14,666 nt of DNA from Bacteroidales bacterium (lineage in GTDB: Bacteria > Bacteroidota > Bacteroidia > Bacteroidales > Muribaculaceae): NCBI GenBank assembly GCA_004552725.1, contig SFNM01000047.1, forward strand, positions 1 through 14,666, read 5' to 3'. A program made the translations under genes and the position numbers. Positions 1 to 7,538 of this stretch are shown here, piece by piece. Below the pieces are notes generated by a model that was not told the origin of the DNA, searched no databases, and was given only the letters and a program-made list of their open reading frames with translations. Positions within the stretch are counted from its first letter, which is position 1, and the number at the start of each line of letters is the position of its first letter.

Positions 1-67
1 ACAGTCAACATTCTGCTAAAATTTATTTAAAAAATTTTTATTCAATGCATTTCTGCAAAAAAAATGG

Positions 68-75
68 TAAATTTG
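68..75 (+). promoter_or_regulatory. Bacteroidota -7 promoter element for dus
   Basis: TAAATTTG matches the Bacteroidota -7 consensus TAnnTTTG exactly. It lies 19 bases before the dus start codon, which would leave a 5' leader of about 15 bases. The expected -33 TTTG is not clear; around 41-47 there is only a weak AT-rich match. The first 94 bases of the window are otherwise AT-rich and hold no other recognisable feature. Confidence 0.5.
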
Positions 76-94
76 CAAAAAAGATAGCCTTAAT

Positions 95-1018
95 ATGAGT
101 TTTCCCATATACGTCGCTCCGCTTCAAGGATACACCGATGCCGAATGGCGTTTGGCCCATCGTCGCATTTATGGCGATGGTGCCACGGCTTATTATTCAC
201 CTTTTGTGCGAGTAGAACATGGAGAAGTGCGACAGCGCGATTTGCGCGATACGACTCCAACCAATGAGTATTTGTTGGTGCCGCAAATTATCTTTCGTAA
301 TAAGGATGAGTTTACGCTATTGGTTGAGGCGCTTGAGCGTCAAGGGTATAGGCAGATAGACCTTAACATCGGATGCCCATTTCCACCGCAAGTGAAGCGC
401 GGACGCGGCGCCGGTGCGCTTTTGCATCCGGAGATGCTCAAGGAGATTGGCGTAATAATTGAGCGACTGCCACACATCTCTTTTTCAGTAAAAATGCGAT
501 TGGGCGTTGATGCGCTCGACCAATGGCGAAACTGCGCTTCGGTGCTGAACTCCATGCAGCTCAGCCATGTCACTATCCATCCTCGAATAGCCCGCCAAGG
601 ATATAAAGGTGAATTGCAGCTTAATGAATTGGAAGAATGTATCAGCGCAATCGCACATCCTATAATATATAATGGTGGAGTTTGTGCTGTTGAAGATATT
701 GACCGAGCCATGACAATCTCCGGCATAAGCGGTGTGATGATAGGACGCGGGCTTTTGCGTCGTCCTTCTCTCATTGAGGAGTGGCGGTCACAACGAGAAT
801 GGACTGCAGAGGAGCGCTTCGTCGCAATGTGCAGATTTCATCAGTCGGTGTATGACCTTCGACGCTTGCGACTCTCCGGCGGAGAAGCTCAGGTGTTGCA
901 GTCGATGCGTACTTTTTGGGATTATGCCGATGGCGAAGTGGATAGGCATTTTCTTAAGAGTTTGCGCAAAGCCACATCATTGTCGTCCTACATATCAATA
1001 ATTAGCAACGAGATTTGA
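95..1018 (+). CDS. dus: tRNA-dihydrouridine synthase (Dus family)
   Basis: This is a flavoenzyme that reduces specific uridines to dihydrouridine in the D-loop or variable region of tRNA, using FMN and NADPH in the cytoplasm. The 307-residue product has the usual family length. Visible signatures are the N-terminal FMN-binding APLQGYTD (8-15), the LNIGCP block with the presumed catalytic Cys94, the following KRGRGAGALL segment, VKMRLG (132-137) with the phosphate/FMN lysine, HPR (162-164), NGG (193-195) and GVMIGRGLL (213-221), in family order. There is no Shine-Dalgarno, and the ATG sits just after a good -7 element, which supports this start. No clear terminator follows; purL begins 90 bases later with its own -7 element. 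The family is certain; which of the DusA/B/C specificities it has cannot be told from sequence alone. Confidence 0.93.
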   Translation: MSFPIYVAPLQGYTDAEWRLAHRRIYGDGATAYYSPFVRVEHGEVRQRDLRDTTPTNEYLLVPQIIFRNKDEFTLLVEALERQGYRQIDLNIGCPFPPQVKRGRGAGALLHPEMLKEIGVIIERLPHISFSVKMRLGVDALDQWRNCASVLNSMQLSHVTIHPRIARQGYKGELQLNELEECISAIAHPIIYNGGVCAVEDIDRAMTISGISGVMIGRGLLRRPSLIEEWRSQREWTAEERFVAMCRFHQSVYDLRRLRLSGGEAQVLQSMRTFWDYADGEVDRHFLKSLRKATSLSSYISIISNEI

Positions 1019-1071
1019 CTTCACTTACATGGATTTTTTATAAAAGCGGTGGTGGTTTGCAAAATTTTTCG

Positions 1072-1079
1072 TAACTTTG
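1072..1079 (+). promoter_or_regulatory. -7 promoter element for purL
   Basis: TAACTTTG fits TAnnTTTG exactly and lies 29 bases before the preferred purL start. A TTTG occurs at 1056-1059, but the 12-base spacing is shorter than the usual 19-21, so the -33 half is uncertain. This element sits inside the possible N-terminal extension that begins at ATG 1049, which is the main reason for rejecting that upstream start. Confidence 0.55.
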
Positions 1080-1108
1080 CACATCGAAAAACCTCCCACA
1101 GAATATAT

Positions 1109-4100
1109 ATGATTACATTCTTCAAGAAGGATAGCCGCACTATTTTTATGGTCCAATCAACTGCTGCCCTTAGCAGTGAGGATTGCGACCGCTTGGCGTG
1201 GCTGTTCAATGGCGCCAAACCAATGGCCGCCCGAATTGTCCGCGGTTCGTTTATCGGACCTCGTCGCGAAATGATTACTCCTTGGAGCACTAATGCCGTT
1301 GAGATTTCCCAAAATATGGGTCTGAACGGCATTTTGCGTATTGAAGAGTTCCACAAAGTCGACAATCCCGACGATGCTCAATACGACCAAATGCTCCAAC
1401 GATTGTACACCAACATCAGTGCCGCTGAATTTGAGAAAAAAGCGAAGCCGGCGCCAATTGTGTACATTGAAGACATTCACGCATACAACCAATCCGAAGG
1501 CTTGGCCCTTTCTGCTGAAGAAGAACAGTATCTCGATGAATTATCCAAGCGGTTAGGTCGCCCGCTCACCGATAGCGAAGTGTTTGGCTTCTCACAAGTA
1601 AATTCCGAGCACTGTCGCCATAAGATTTTCAACGGTACTTTTGTCATTGACGGCGAAGAGAAACCCATGTCGCTGTTTAAAATGATTAAAAAAACTTCAC
1701 AAGAAAATCCCGGCGGCTTGGTATCGGCCTACAAAGACAACGTGGCTTTTGTAGCCGGCCCGCGCATCGAGCAATTCTATCCCACCAACCCCGACCGCCC
1801 CGACTTCTTCGAAGAACGACGTATCAACACCGTGATTTCGCTTAAAGCAGAAACGCACAACTTCCCTACCACAGTTGAGCCGTTCAACGGTGCTGCTACA
1901 GGCACCGGCGGCGAAATCCGCGACCGCCTCGGCGGTGGCCGTGCTTCCCTACCCTTGGCCGGCACAGCCGTGTATATGACCTCATATCCGCGCTTGTCGC
2001 CGGAAAAGAAATGGGAACTGATGTTCAACCCACGTGTGTGGTTATATCAAACACCTGCAGAAATTCTTATTAAAGCATCAAACGGCGCTTCCGATTTCGG
2101 CAATAAATTCGGCCAACCGCTCATCTGCGGCTCCGTACTCACATTCGAGCATGCTGAGCATGGTCGCACCTTTGGCTACGATAAAGTGATAATGCTTGCA
2201 GGTGGTGTAGGCTATGCCGACCGTAAAGATGCTCAAAAAGGTCATCCCAAGCCCGGTCAGAAAGTAGTGGTTTCAGGTGGTGATAACTATCGCATCGGTA
2301 TGGGTGGCGGTGCCGTATCGTCGGTGGATACCGGCTCATACGCAAACGCTATTGAACTCAATGCCGTGCAACGCGCCAATCCTGAAATGCAAAAACGTGT
2401 GTCGAATGTGATCCGTGCCCTGGCTGAGTCGCCCGAGAACCCCATCGTATCCATTCACGACCACGGCGCAGGCGGTCACCTCAACGCTTTGTCGGAATTG
2501 GTGGAAGAAACCGGCGGCCACATTGATTTGGACGCACTGCCCGTAGGCGATCCCACCCTCTCTGCCAAAGAGATTATCGGCAATGAGAGCCAGGAGCGTA
2601 TGGGCTTCGTAATCAATGGTGAAGACATTCCCTTGGTGCAACGCATCGCCGACCGCGAACGTGCACCTATGTATATAGTAGGTGAAACTACCGGCGACCA
2701 TCGTTTCGTGTTCGAAGCGAACGATGGCACCAAGCCCATCGACCTCCAAATGGAGGATATGTTTGGTCGTTCGCCCAAAACCGTGATGGTAGACAAAACC
2801 ATCAAACGCGAATATCAACAGCCGACCACAGACTCTGCTCAAATCCAACAATATTTGGAGAATGTGCTCCAATTGGAGGCAGTGGCTTGTAAAGATTGGC
2901 TCACTAATAAAGTCGACCGCTCCGTGACAGGTCGTATCGCTCGCCAACAATGCCAAGGTGAGTTGCAATTGCCGTTGAGCGACTGCGGTGTGGTATCGCT
3001 CGACTACCACGGCAAATCCGGTATCGCCACTTCTATCGGTCACGCCCCTCAAGCAGCATTGGCCGACTCAGCCAAAGGCTCCGTGCTATCTATCGCTGAA
3101 GCACTCACCAATATTGTGGGTGCAAATTTGCGCAAAGGCCTCAAATCAGTGTCGCTAAGTGCCAACTGGATGTGGCCTTGTCGCAACGAAGGCGAAGACG
3201 CTAATCTCTATCGTGCAGTGGAGGCTTGCTCCAACTTTGCTTGCGCACTCGGCATCAACATTCCTACCGGCAAAGACTCTTTGTCGATGACTCAAAAGTA
3301 TAGCGATGGCACTCAGGTGCTCGCTCCCGGCACAGTGATTATCTCCGCTGCCGGCGAAGTGGCCAATGTGCGTCGCACAGTATCGCCTGTGGCTGTTCGC
3401 GCCAAAGGTTCAGCGTTCTACTATGTTGACTTCTCAGGCGATGCACTTCGCTTGGGCGGCTCGGCTTTGTGGCAAACACTCGGCGCCGTTGGTTCCGACG
3501 TGCCCACTGTTGTATCGGCAGAAGGCTTTGCCAACGCGTTCGAAGCCATTCAGCAACTGGTGCGCCACCGCAAACTTCAAGCCATGCACGACGTGAGCGC
3601 CGGCGGCTTGATTACTACTCTTTTGGAGATGATTTTCTCCAATACTCGTGGCGGTTTGGCCATCAATACCGATGCCTTCGCCGCTGCCGGCGAAACTGAC
3701 TTGGTGAAAGTGCTCTTTGCTGAGAACCCTGCTGTTGTAATCGAAGTATCTGACTCCGCTCGCCAAAGTGTAGAACAAATCTTGCGCGAAGCCGCGATTA
3801 AATTCCACTATATTGGCACCACCACCGACGAACGCAGCATCACCGTTGACCACCTAAGCCAACAGCTGACGTTCGATGTCGACGCTCTCCGCCGCGTGTG
3901 GTTCAAACCTTCATACGTGCTCGACCGCCTGCAATCCGGTGAACAATGTGCTGAAGCACGTTTCAATCACTTCGACCGCCAGCCGCTGCGTTGGGCCATC
4001 GCTCCGCGTTTCAAGGGTAAACTCAAGGACCTTGGCCTCACCGATATGCGCAAATATCGCTCGGGCGTTCGCGCCGCCATCATCCGCGAAAAAGGTGTGA

Positions 4101-4819
4101 ACGGTGACCGCGAAATGGCTTACTCGCTCTTCTTGGCCGGCTTCGACGTGAAGGACGTGCACATGACCGACCTTATGAGTGGCCGTGAAACCCTCGAAGA
4201 CGTGAATATGATTGTGTTCTGCGGTGGTTTCTCAAATTCCGATGTGCTTGGGTCTGCCAAAGGTTGGGCCGGTGGTTTCCGATGGAACGAAAATGCACGC
4301 AAAGCCCTCGAAAACTTCTACAAACGCCCCGATACACTGAGCCTTGGCATCTGCAACGGCTGTCAACTGATGGTGGAACTTGGCCTTATTAAGCCTGTCG
4401 ATGAAAACGGTGCAATGCCTCGCATGGAACATAATATTAGCCACAAATTCGAGTCTACCTTCTTGGGGCTTACCATTCCTAAGAACCCATCTGTAATGCT
4501 CGGCTCGTTGGCCGGTATGCGCTTGGGCATCTGGGTAGCCCACGGCGAGGGTCGCTTTATGCTCCCCGGTGGCGTAAATAAGTTTAATGTGGCTGCTCGC
4601 TACGCTTACAAAGAATATCCGGGCAACCCCAATGGCTCTGCCGGTGCCGTAGCCGCTATCTGCTCTAACGACGGTCGCCACTTGGCAATGATGCCACACT
4701 TGGAACGTGCTATCTTCCCATGGCAGTGTGGCTTCTATCCCGCATCGCGCCGCAACGAAGACGTCACCCCGTGGATCGAAGCATTCGTCAACGCACGCCG
4801 ATGGATTGAATCTCGCTAA
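1109..4819 (+). CDS. purL: Phosphoribosylformylglycinamidine synthase (large single-chain PurL)
   Basis: It catalyses the fourth step of de novo purine synthesis: FGAR plus ATP and glutamine give FGAM in the cytoplasm. From ATG 1109 the product is 1236 residues, normal for the fused enzyme of Proteobacteria and Bacteroidota (Gram-positives split it into PurS/Q/L). Seen in order: a PurS-like N-terminal domain; a linker and first synthetase domain with NSEHCRHKIF (near 165) and KAETHNFPTTVEPFNG (near 247); a second synthetase-like half with PTGKDSLSM; and a class I glutaminase domain from about residue 990. The catalytic triad is complete: Cys1082 in GICNGCQ, and His1197 and Glu1199 in MPHLER. 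An in-frame ATG at 1049 would add 20 residues, but the -7 promoter element lies after it and the residues MITFFKKDSR fit the family N-terminus better. It stands alone, with a terminator after it. Confidence 0.97.
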   Translation: MITFFKKDSRTIFMVQSTAALSSEDCDRLAWLFNGAKPMAARIVRGSFIGPRREMITPWSTNAVEISQNMGLNGILRIEEFHKVDNPDDAQYDQMLQRLYTNISAAEFEKKAKPAPIVYIEDIHAYNQSEGLALSAEEEQYLDELSKRLGRPLTDSEVFGFSQVNSEHCRHKIFNGTFVIDGEEKPMSLFKMIKKTSQENPGGLVSAYKDNVAFVAGPRIEQFYPTNPDRPDFFEERRINTVISLKAETHNFPTTVEPFNGAATGTGGEIRDRLGGGRASLPLAGTAVYMTSYPRLSPEKKWELMFNPRVWLYQTPAEILIKASNGASDFGNKFGQPLICGSVLTFEHAEHGRTFGYDKVIMLAGGVGYADRKDAQKGHPKPGQKVVVSGGDNYRIGMGGGAVSSVDTGSYANAIELNAVQRANPEMQKRVSNVIRALAESPENPIVSIHDHGAGGHLNALSELVEETGGHIDLDALPVGDPTLSAKEIIGNESQERMGFVINGEDIPLVQRIADRERAPMYIVGETTGDHRFVFEANDGTKPIDLQMEDMFGRSPKTVMVDKTIKREYQQPTTDSAQIQQYLENVLQLEAVACKDWLTNKVDRSVTGRIARQQCQGELQLPLSDCGVVSLDYHGKSGIATSIGHAPQAALADSAKGSVLSIAEALTNIVGANLRKGLKSVSLSANWMWPCRNEGEDANLYRAVEACSNFACALGINIPTGKDSLSMTQKYSDGTQVLAPGTVIISAAGEVANVRRTVSPVAVRAKGSAFYYVDFSGDALRLGGSALWQTLGAVGSDVPTVVSAEGFANAFEAIQQLVRHRKLQAMHDVSAGGLITTLLEMIFSNTRGGLAINTDAFAAAGETDLVKVLFAENPAVVIEVSDSARQSVEQILREAAIKFHYIGTTTDERSITVDHLSQQLTFDVDALRRVWFKPSYVLDRLQSGEQCAEARFNHFDRQPLRWAIAPRFKGKLKDLGLTDMRKYRSGVRAAIIREKGVNGDREMAYSLFLAGFDVKDVHMTDLMSGRETLEDVNMIVFCGGFSNSDVLGSAKGWAGGFRWNENARKALENFYKRPDTLSLGICNGCQLMVELGLIKPVDENGAMPRMEHNISHKFESTFLGLTIPKNPSVMLGSLAGMRLGIWVAHGEGRFMLPGGVNKFNVAARYAYKEYPGNPNGSAGAVAAICSNDGRHLAMMPHLERAIFPWQCGFYPASRRNEDVTPWIEAFVNARRWIESR

Positions 4820-4863
4820 CCGAAGTATTGATTTCACGCAACTCCTTTGAGCAGCGTTTGATT

Positions 4864-4912
4864 ATAAGTAGAATGTAAACGTAAATATAATTGCGTTTAC
4901 ATTCTACTTTAT
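4864..4912 (+). terminator. Strong hairpin terminator after purL
   Basis: Perfect 16-base arms at 4866-4881 and 4894-4909 (AAGTAGAATGTAAACG and its complement) extend inward by a G-U and two A-T pairs to leave a 6-base loop. With a small bulge the stem also extends outward. T-rich sequence (TTTATTAT) follows. It begins 44 bases after the purL stop, so it most likely ends that transcript. Its near-symmetric AT-rich flanks could let it act on both strands. Confidence 0.8.
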
Positions 4913-5071
4913 TATAAAAAGTCTTGCTGTTGGATTATTCCTTCCGTTGTATTACTGATTGCGTGAGAAGTCTGAATACGACATCAATCGATACTTACAA
5001 ACTTCTCGGAGAAGCTACTCAAATTTTATTCTGTACAAATATATAAATTTTGAATTTTTTTTGAAATAATT
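4913..5071. other. Intergenic spacer between purL terminator and glnN promoter
   Basis: No gene is seen. The stretch holds a small hairpin, CTTCT-CGG-AGAAG (5002-5014). GAGAAGT at 4965-4971 is complementary to ACTTCTC at 5001-5007, so two mutually exclusive foldings are possible. An AT-rich run (5030-5070) precedes the glnN promoter. I cannot assign a function. Confidence 0.4.
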
Positions 5072-5103
5072 CTTGCACAGTTGGCAAAAAAGTTGTAATT
5101 TTG
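5072..5103 (+). promoter_or_regulatory. Promoter of the glnN operon
   Basis: CTTG (5072-5075; consensus TTTG) is followed after exactly 20 bases by TAATTTTG (5096-5103; consensus TAnnTTTG). This is a near-ideal Bacteroidota housekeeping promoter. The predicted transcript starts at about 5108, leaving a leader of about 240 bases before glnN, far longer than the 15-60 bases inferred for other genes here. Confidence 0.75.
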
Positions 5104-5119
5104 CGCCATATTTTTGAAA

Positions 5120-5218
5120 ATGAACCCAAGAATGTCAAAATTAGCATCGCATAGCATTGTTTCGTCGGCCATAAGTGCCCGACGATCGCGTGTGACCGCT
5201 ATAAAATTTATGGTATAA
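5120..5218 (+). CDS. Possible 32-residue leader peptide upstream of glnN
   Basis: ATG 5120 opens a frame of 32 codons ending in TAA at 5216-5218, about 12 bases after the predicted transcript start. The peptide is rich in Ser (7) and Arg (4) and ends SRVTAIKFMV. It has no run of Gln, Glu or any single amino acid of the kind seen in classic attenuation peptides. Its codons form both the 5163-5184 and 5197-5221 hairpins, so translating ribosomes would melt these. The stop lies 28 bases before the large hairpin. A second frame (ATG 5222, MTTTF start) runs across that hairpin and past the glnN start, ending at 5368. Both could be fortuitous. Confidence 0.35.
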   Translation: MNPRMSKLASHSIVSSAISARRSRVTAIKFMV

Positions 5219-5246
5219 GCGATGACAACGACATTCTCACCATATA

Positions 5247-5299
5247 GCGCTGCTTCAGCCGTCAGATGCCCCTTGCGGGGCTCGGACCTGAAGCAGCGC
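5247..5299 (+). promoter_or_regulatory. Large hairpin in the glnN leader
   Basis: A perfect 12-bp stem, GCGCTGCTTCAG (5247-5258) with its complement (5288-5299), encloses a second hairpin, GCCCC-TTGC-GGGGC (5268-5281), with GTC/GAC (5261-5263, 5285-5287) able to pair between them. Only a moderately U-rich tail follows, and not immediately, so it could be an attenuator, a protein-binding site or an RNA-stability element. The pairing itself is clear; the function is not. Confidence 0.7.
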
Positions 5300-5348
5300 C
5301 TGCGTTTGTACAATTTCTATTCTTTCTTATCACTTAATCCAACTAAAG

Positions 5349-7538
5349 ATGTCTTCACTAAGGTTTAAAGTGGTTGAAGAGGCATTCGACCACAAAGCAA
5401 TGCCGGTCAACATCCCGGCCGAACGACCCGAAGCGTACTTCGCTAAGGCTGTGTTCAATCGTAAAAAAATGTTTGAATACCTGCCCAAAGACACCTACGA
5501 CGAACTTATCGCGGCCATCGAGGACAAACGTCCTATCTCTCGCTCCTTGGCCGATAGCGTGGCCGAAGGAATGAAAAGATGGGCTATCGACAACGGCGCT
5601 CGTCACTATACCCACTGGTTCCACCCCCTCACTGATGGTACTGCCGAAAAGCATGATGCCTTCATTGAGCACGACGGCAAAGGTGGCGTGGTGGAAGAGT
5701 TCTCCGGTAAACTGCTTGTGCAACAAGAACCCGATGCATCTTCCTTCCCCAATGGCGGTATTCGCAACACCTTCGAAGCCCGCGGCTATTCTGCTTGGGA
5801 CATCTCCTCACCTGCGTTCATTCTTGATGGTACTCTCTGTATTCCTACCATCTTCATTTCATATACCGGCGAAAGCCTTGACTACAAAACGCCCCTACTG
5901 CGTGCGCTCAACTCCGTAGACCAGGCCGCTACAAAAGTGGCTCGTTTCTTCGACCCTGAAGTGAAGCACGTGCGTTCTTATCTCGGTTGGGAACAGGAAT
6001 ACTTCCTTGTTGACGAAGCGCTTTACGCTGCGCGTCCTGACTTGGTACTCACCGGGCGCACTCTTATGGGCCACGAAAGTGCCAAAAACCAACAACTTGA
6101 AGACCACTACTTTGGCGCAATTCCTTCGCGCGTGGAAGCCTTCATGCTCGACCTTGAAATCGAAGCACACAAACTTGGCATACCGGCCAAAACTCGTCAC
6201 AACGAGGTGGCCCCCAACCAGTTTGAACTCGCTCCCATCTTCGAAGAAACTAACCTCGCTAACGACCATAACTTGCTGCTGATGTCACTTATGTCGGAAG
6301 TGGCTCGTCGTCATAATTTCCGTGTACTTCTTCACGAAAAACCCTTCGCCGGCATCAATGGTAGCGGTAAGCACAACAACTGGAGCCTCGGCACCGATCG
6401 TGGCACCCTACTCTTCGCTCCCGGCAAGAATGCCAAGGAAAACCTTCAATTCATCACATTCATCGTGAATGTGATGGCTGCAGTACACACTCACAATGCA
6501 CTGCTTAAGGCATCCATCATGTCGGCAACCAACTGCCATCGCCTCGGCGCTAACGAAGCACCTCCTGCCATCATCTCTATCTTCACCGGTAAGGCAGTGG
6601 CCAACCTTCTCGATATGCTTGAGAATGCTACCGCTGCCGACTTGGCCGACATCTCAAAGAAAGAGGGCGTGTCGCTCGGTTTGGCTCAAATACCCGAACT
6701 TCTGATCGACAATACCGACCGCAACCGCACATCGCCTTTTGCTTTCACCGGCAACCGCTTCGAATTCCGCGCTGTAGGTTCATCGGCCAACTGCGCTTGC
6801 GCCATGCTCGCTCTCAATGCTGCGGTGGCTGACCAACTCAACCAATTCCACGTTGCTGTGACCGCTCGCCTCGAAGCCGGAGAACAACTCGAAGAAGCCA
6901 TCTTGGCCGAACTCCGCCCATTGGTAAAACAATCCAAAGCCATCCACTTCGACGGCAACGGCTATTCTGAAGAGTGGAAAGAAGAAGCGGCTCGTCGCGG
7001 ACTGGACTGCGAGACCTCCGCTCCCAAAATTTTCGACGCATACCTCAGCACGGCGTCGGTGGATATGTTTGCCCGCACCGGAGTCTTCTCCAAATTGGAA
7101 CTTGAAGCCCGCAACGAAGTTAAGTGGGAAATGTACACCAAAAAAGTACAAATCGAAGCCCGAGTGCTTGGCGACCTCGCTATCAACCACATCATCCCGG
7201 TAGCCACTCGCTACCGCTCAATGTTGGTCGACAACGTAGTTAAACTCAAAGAACTTTTCCCCGGCACCAAAGGCGCCCAAATTGTGGCTCACGACCTCGA
7301 AACCATCGAGAAAATCGGCGCTCACCTCGAAATTATCAAGGCAGAAACCGACCGCATGATTGATGCTCGCAAGGAAGCCAACCGTATCGACAGCGAGCGC
7401 GAAAAAGCAATTGCTTACCACGATAATGTGGTGCCTCCAATGGAAGTTATCCGCCGCCACATCGACAAACTCGAACTTATGGTCGACAACGAAATGTGGC
7501 CTTTGCCCAAATATCGCGAACTCCTTTTCATTCGTTAA
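5349..7538 (+). CDS. glnN: Glutamine synthetase type III
   Basis: It joins ammonia to glutamate with ATP to make glutamine, the entry point of ammonia assimilation; GSIII enzymes are dodecamers in the cytoplasm. The product is 729 residues, the length typical of Bacteroides GSIII and far longer than GSI (about 470). Residues 1-210 form the GSIII-specific N-terminal region. The catalytic domain shows the metal-binding E215-Q-E217, HNEVAPNQFELAP (284-296) and the ATP/glutamate motif NGSGKHNNW (337-345). A GSIII-specific helical C-terminal extension follows. No frameshift is seen. The start has no Shine-Dalgarno but is the first residue of a normal-length family member. It is expressed from a strong promoter through a long structured leader, and the next gene starts on the base after its stop codon. 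GSIII is not known to use the Tyr-adenylylation site of enterobacterial GSI. Confidence 0.97.
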   Translation: MSSLRFKVVEEAFDHKAMPVNIPAERPEAYFAKAVFNRKKMFEYLPKDTYDELIAAIEDKRPISRSLADSVAEGMKRWAIDNGARHYTHWFHPLTDGTAEKHDAFIEHDGKGGVVEEFSGKLLVQQEPDASSFPNGGIRNTFEARGYSAWDISSPAFILDGTLCIPTIFISYTGESLDYKTPLLRALNSVDQAATKVARFFDPEVKHVRSYLGWEQEYFLVDEALYAARPDLVLTGRTLMGHESAKNQQLEDHYFGAIPSRVEAFMLDLEIEAHKLGIPAKTRHNEVAPNQFELAPIFEETNLANDHNLLLMSLMSEVARRHNFRVLLHEKPFAGINGSGKHNNWSLGTDRGTLLFAPGKNAKENLQFITFIVNVMAAVHTHNALLKASIMSATNCHRLGANEAPPAIISIFTGKAVANLLDMLENATAADLADISKKEGVSLGLAQIPELLIDNTDRNRTSPFAFTGNRFEFRAVGSSANCACAMLALNAAVADQLNQFHVAVTARLEAGEQLEEAILAELRPLVKQSKAIHFDGNGYSEEWKEEAARRGLDCETSAPKIFDAYLSTASVDMFARTGVFSKLELEARNEVKWEMYTKKVQIEARVLGDLAINHIIPVATRYRSMLVDNVVKLKELFPGTKGAQIVAHDLETIEKIGAHLEIIKAETDRMIDARKEANRIDSEREKAIAYHDNVVPPMEVIRRHIDKLELMVDNEMWPLPKYRELLFIR

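Larger units (their letters stand above)
5108..5348 (+). promoter_or_regulatory. Structured 5' leader of glnN (candidate attenuator or riboswitch)
   Basis: The leader contains three separate foldable segments: 5163-5184 (CGTCGG pairing with CCGACG), 5197-5221 (CGCTATA pairing with TATAAGCG with one bulged base), and the strong hairpin at 5247-5299. A possible short reading frame overlaps the first two. After the last hairpin the RNA is unstructured and pyrimidine-rich, with no Shine-Dalgarno before the glnN ATG. A regulatory role in nitrogen response is inference from position; no known riboswitch class is recognised. Confidence 0.5.

Noticed and set aside
1049..1108. Upstream ATG giving purL a 20-residue extension
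   Set aside because: The TAACTTTG -7 element (1072-1079) lies after this ATG, and the extension does not resemble PurL N-termini; ATG 1109 is preferred.
2336..3052. 238-codon minus-strand frame inside purL
   Set aside because: It is a shadow of the purL codons, with no family resemblance and no promoter.
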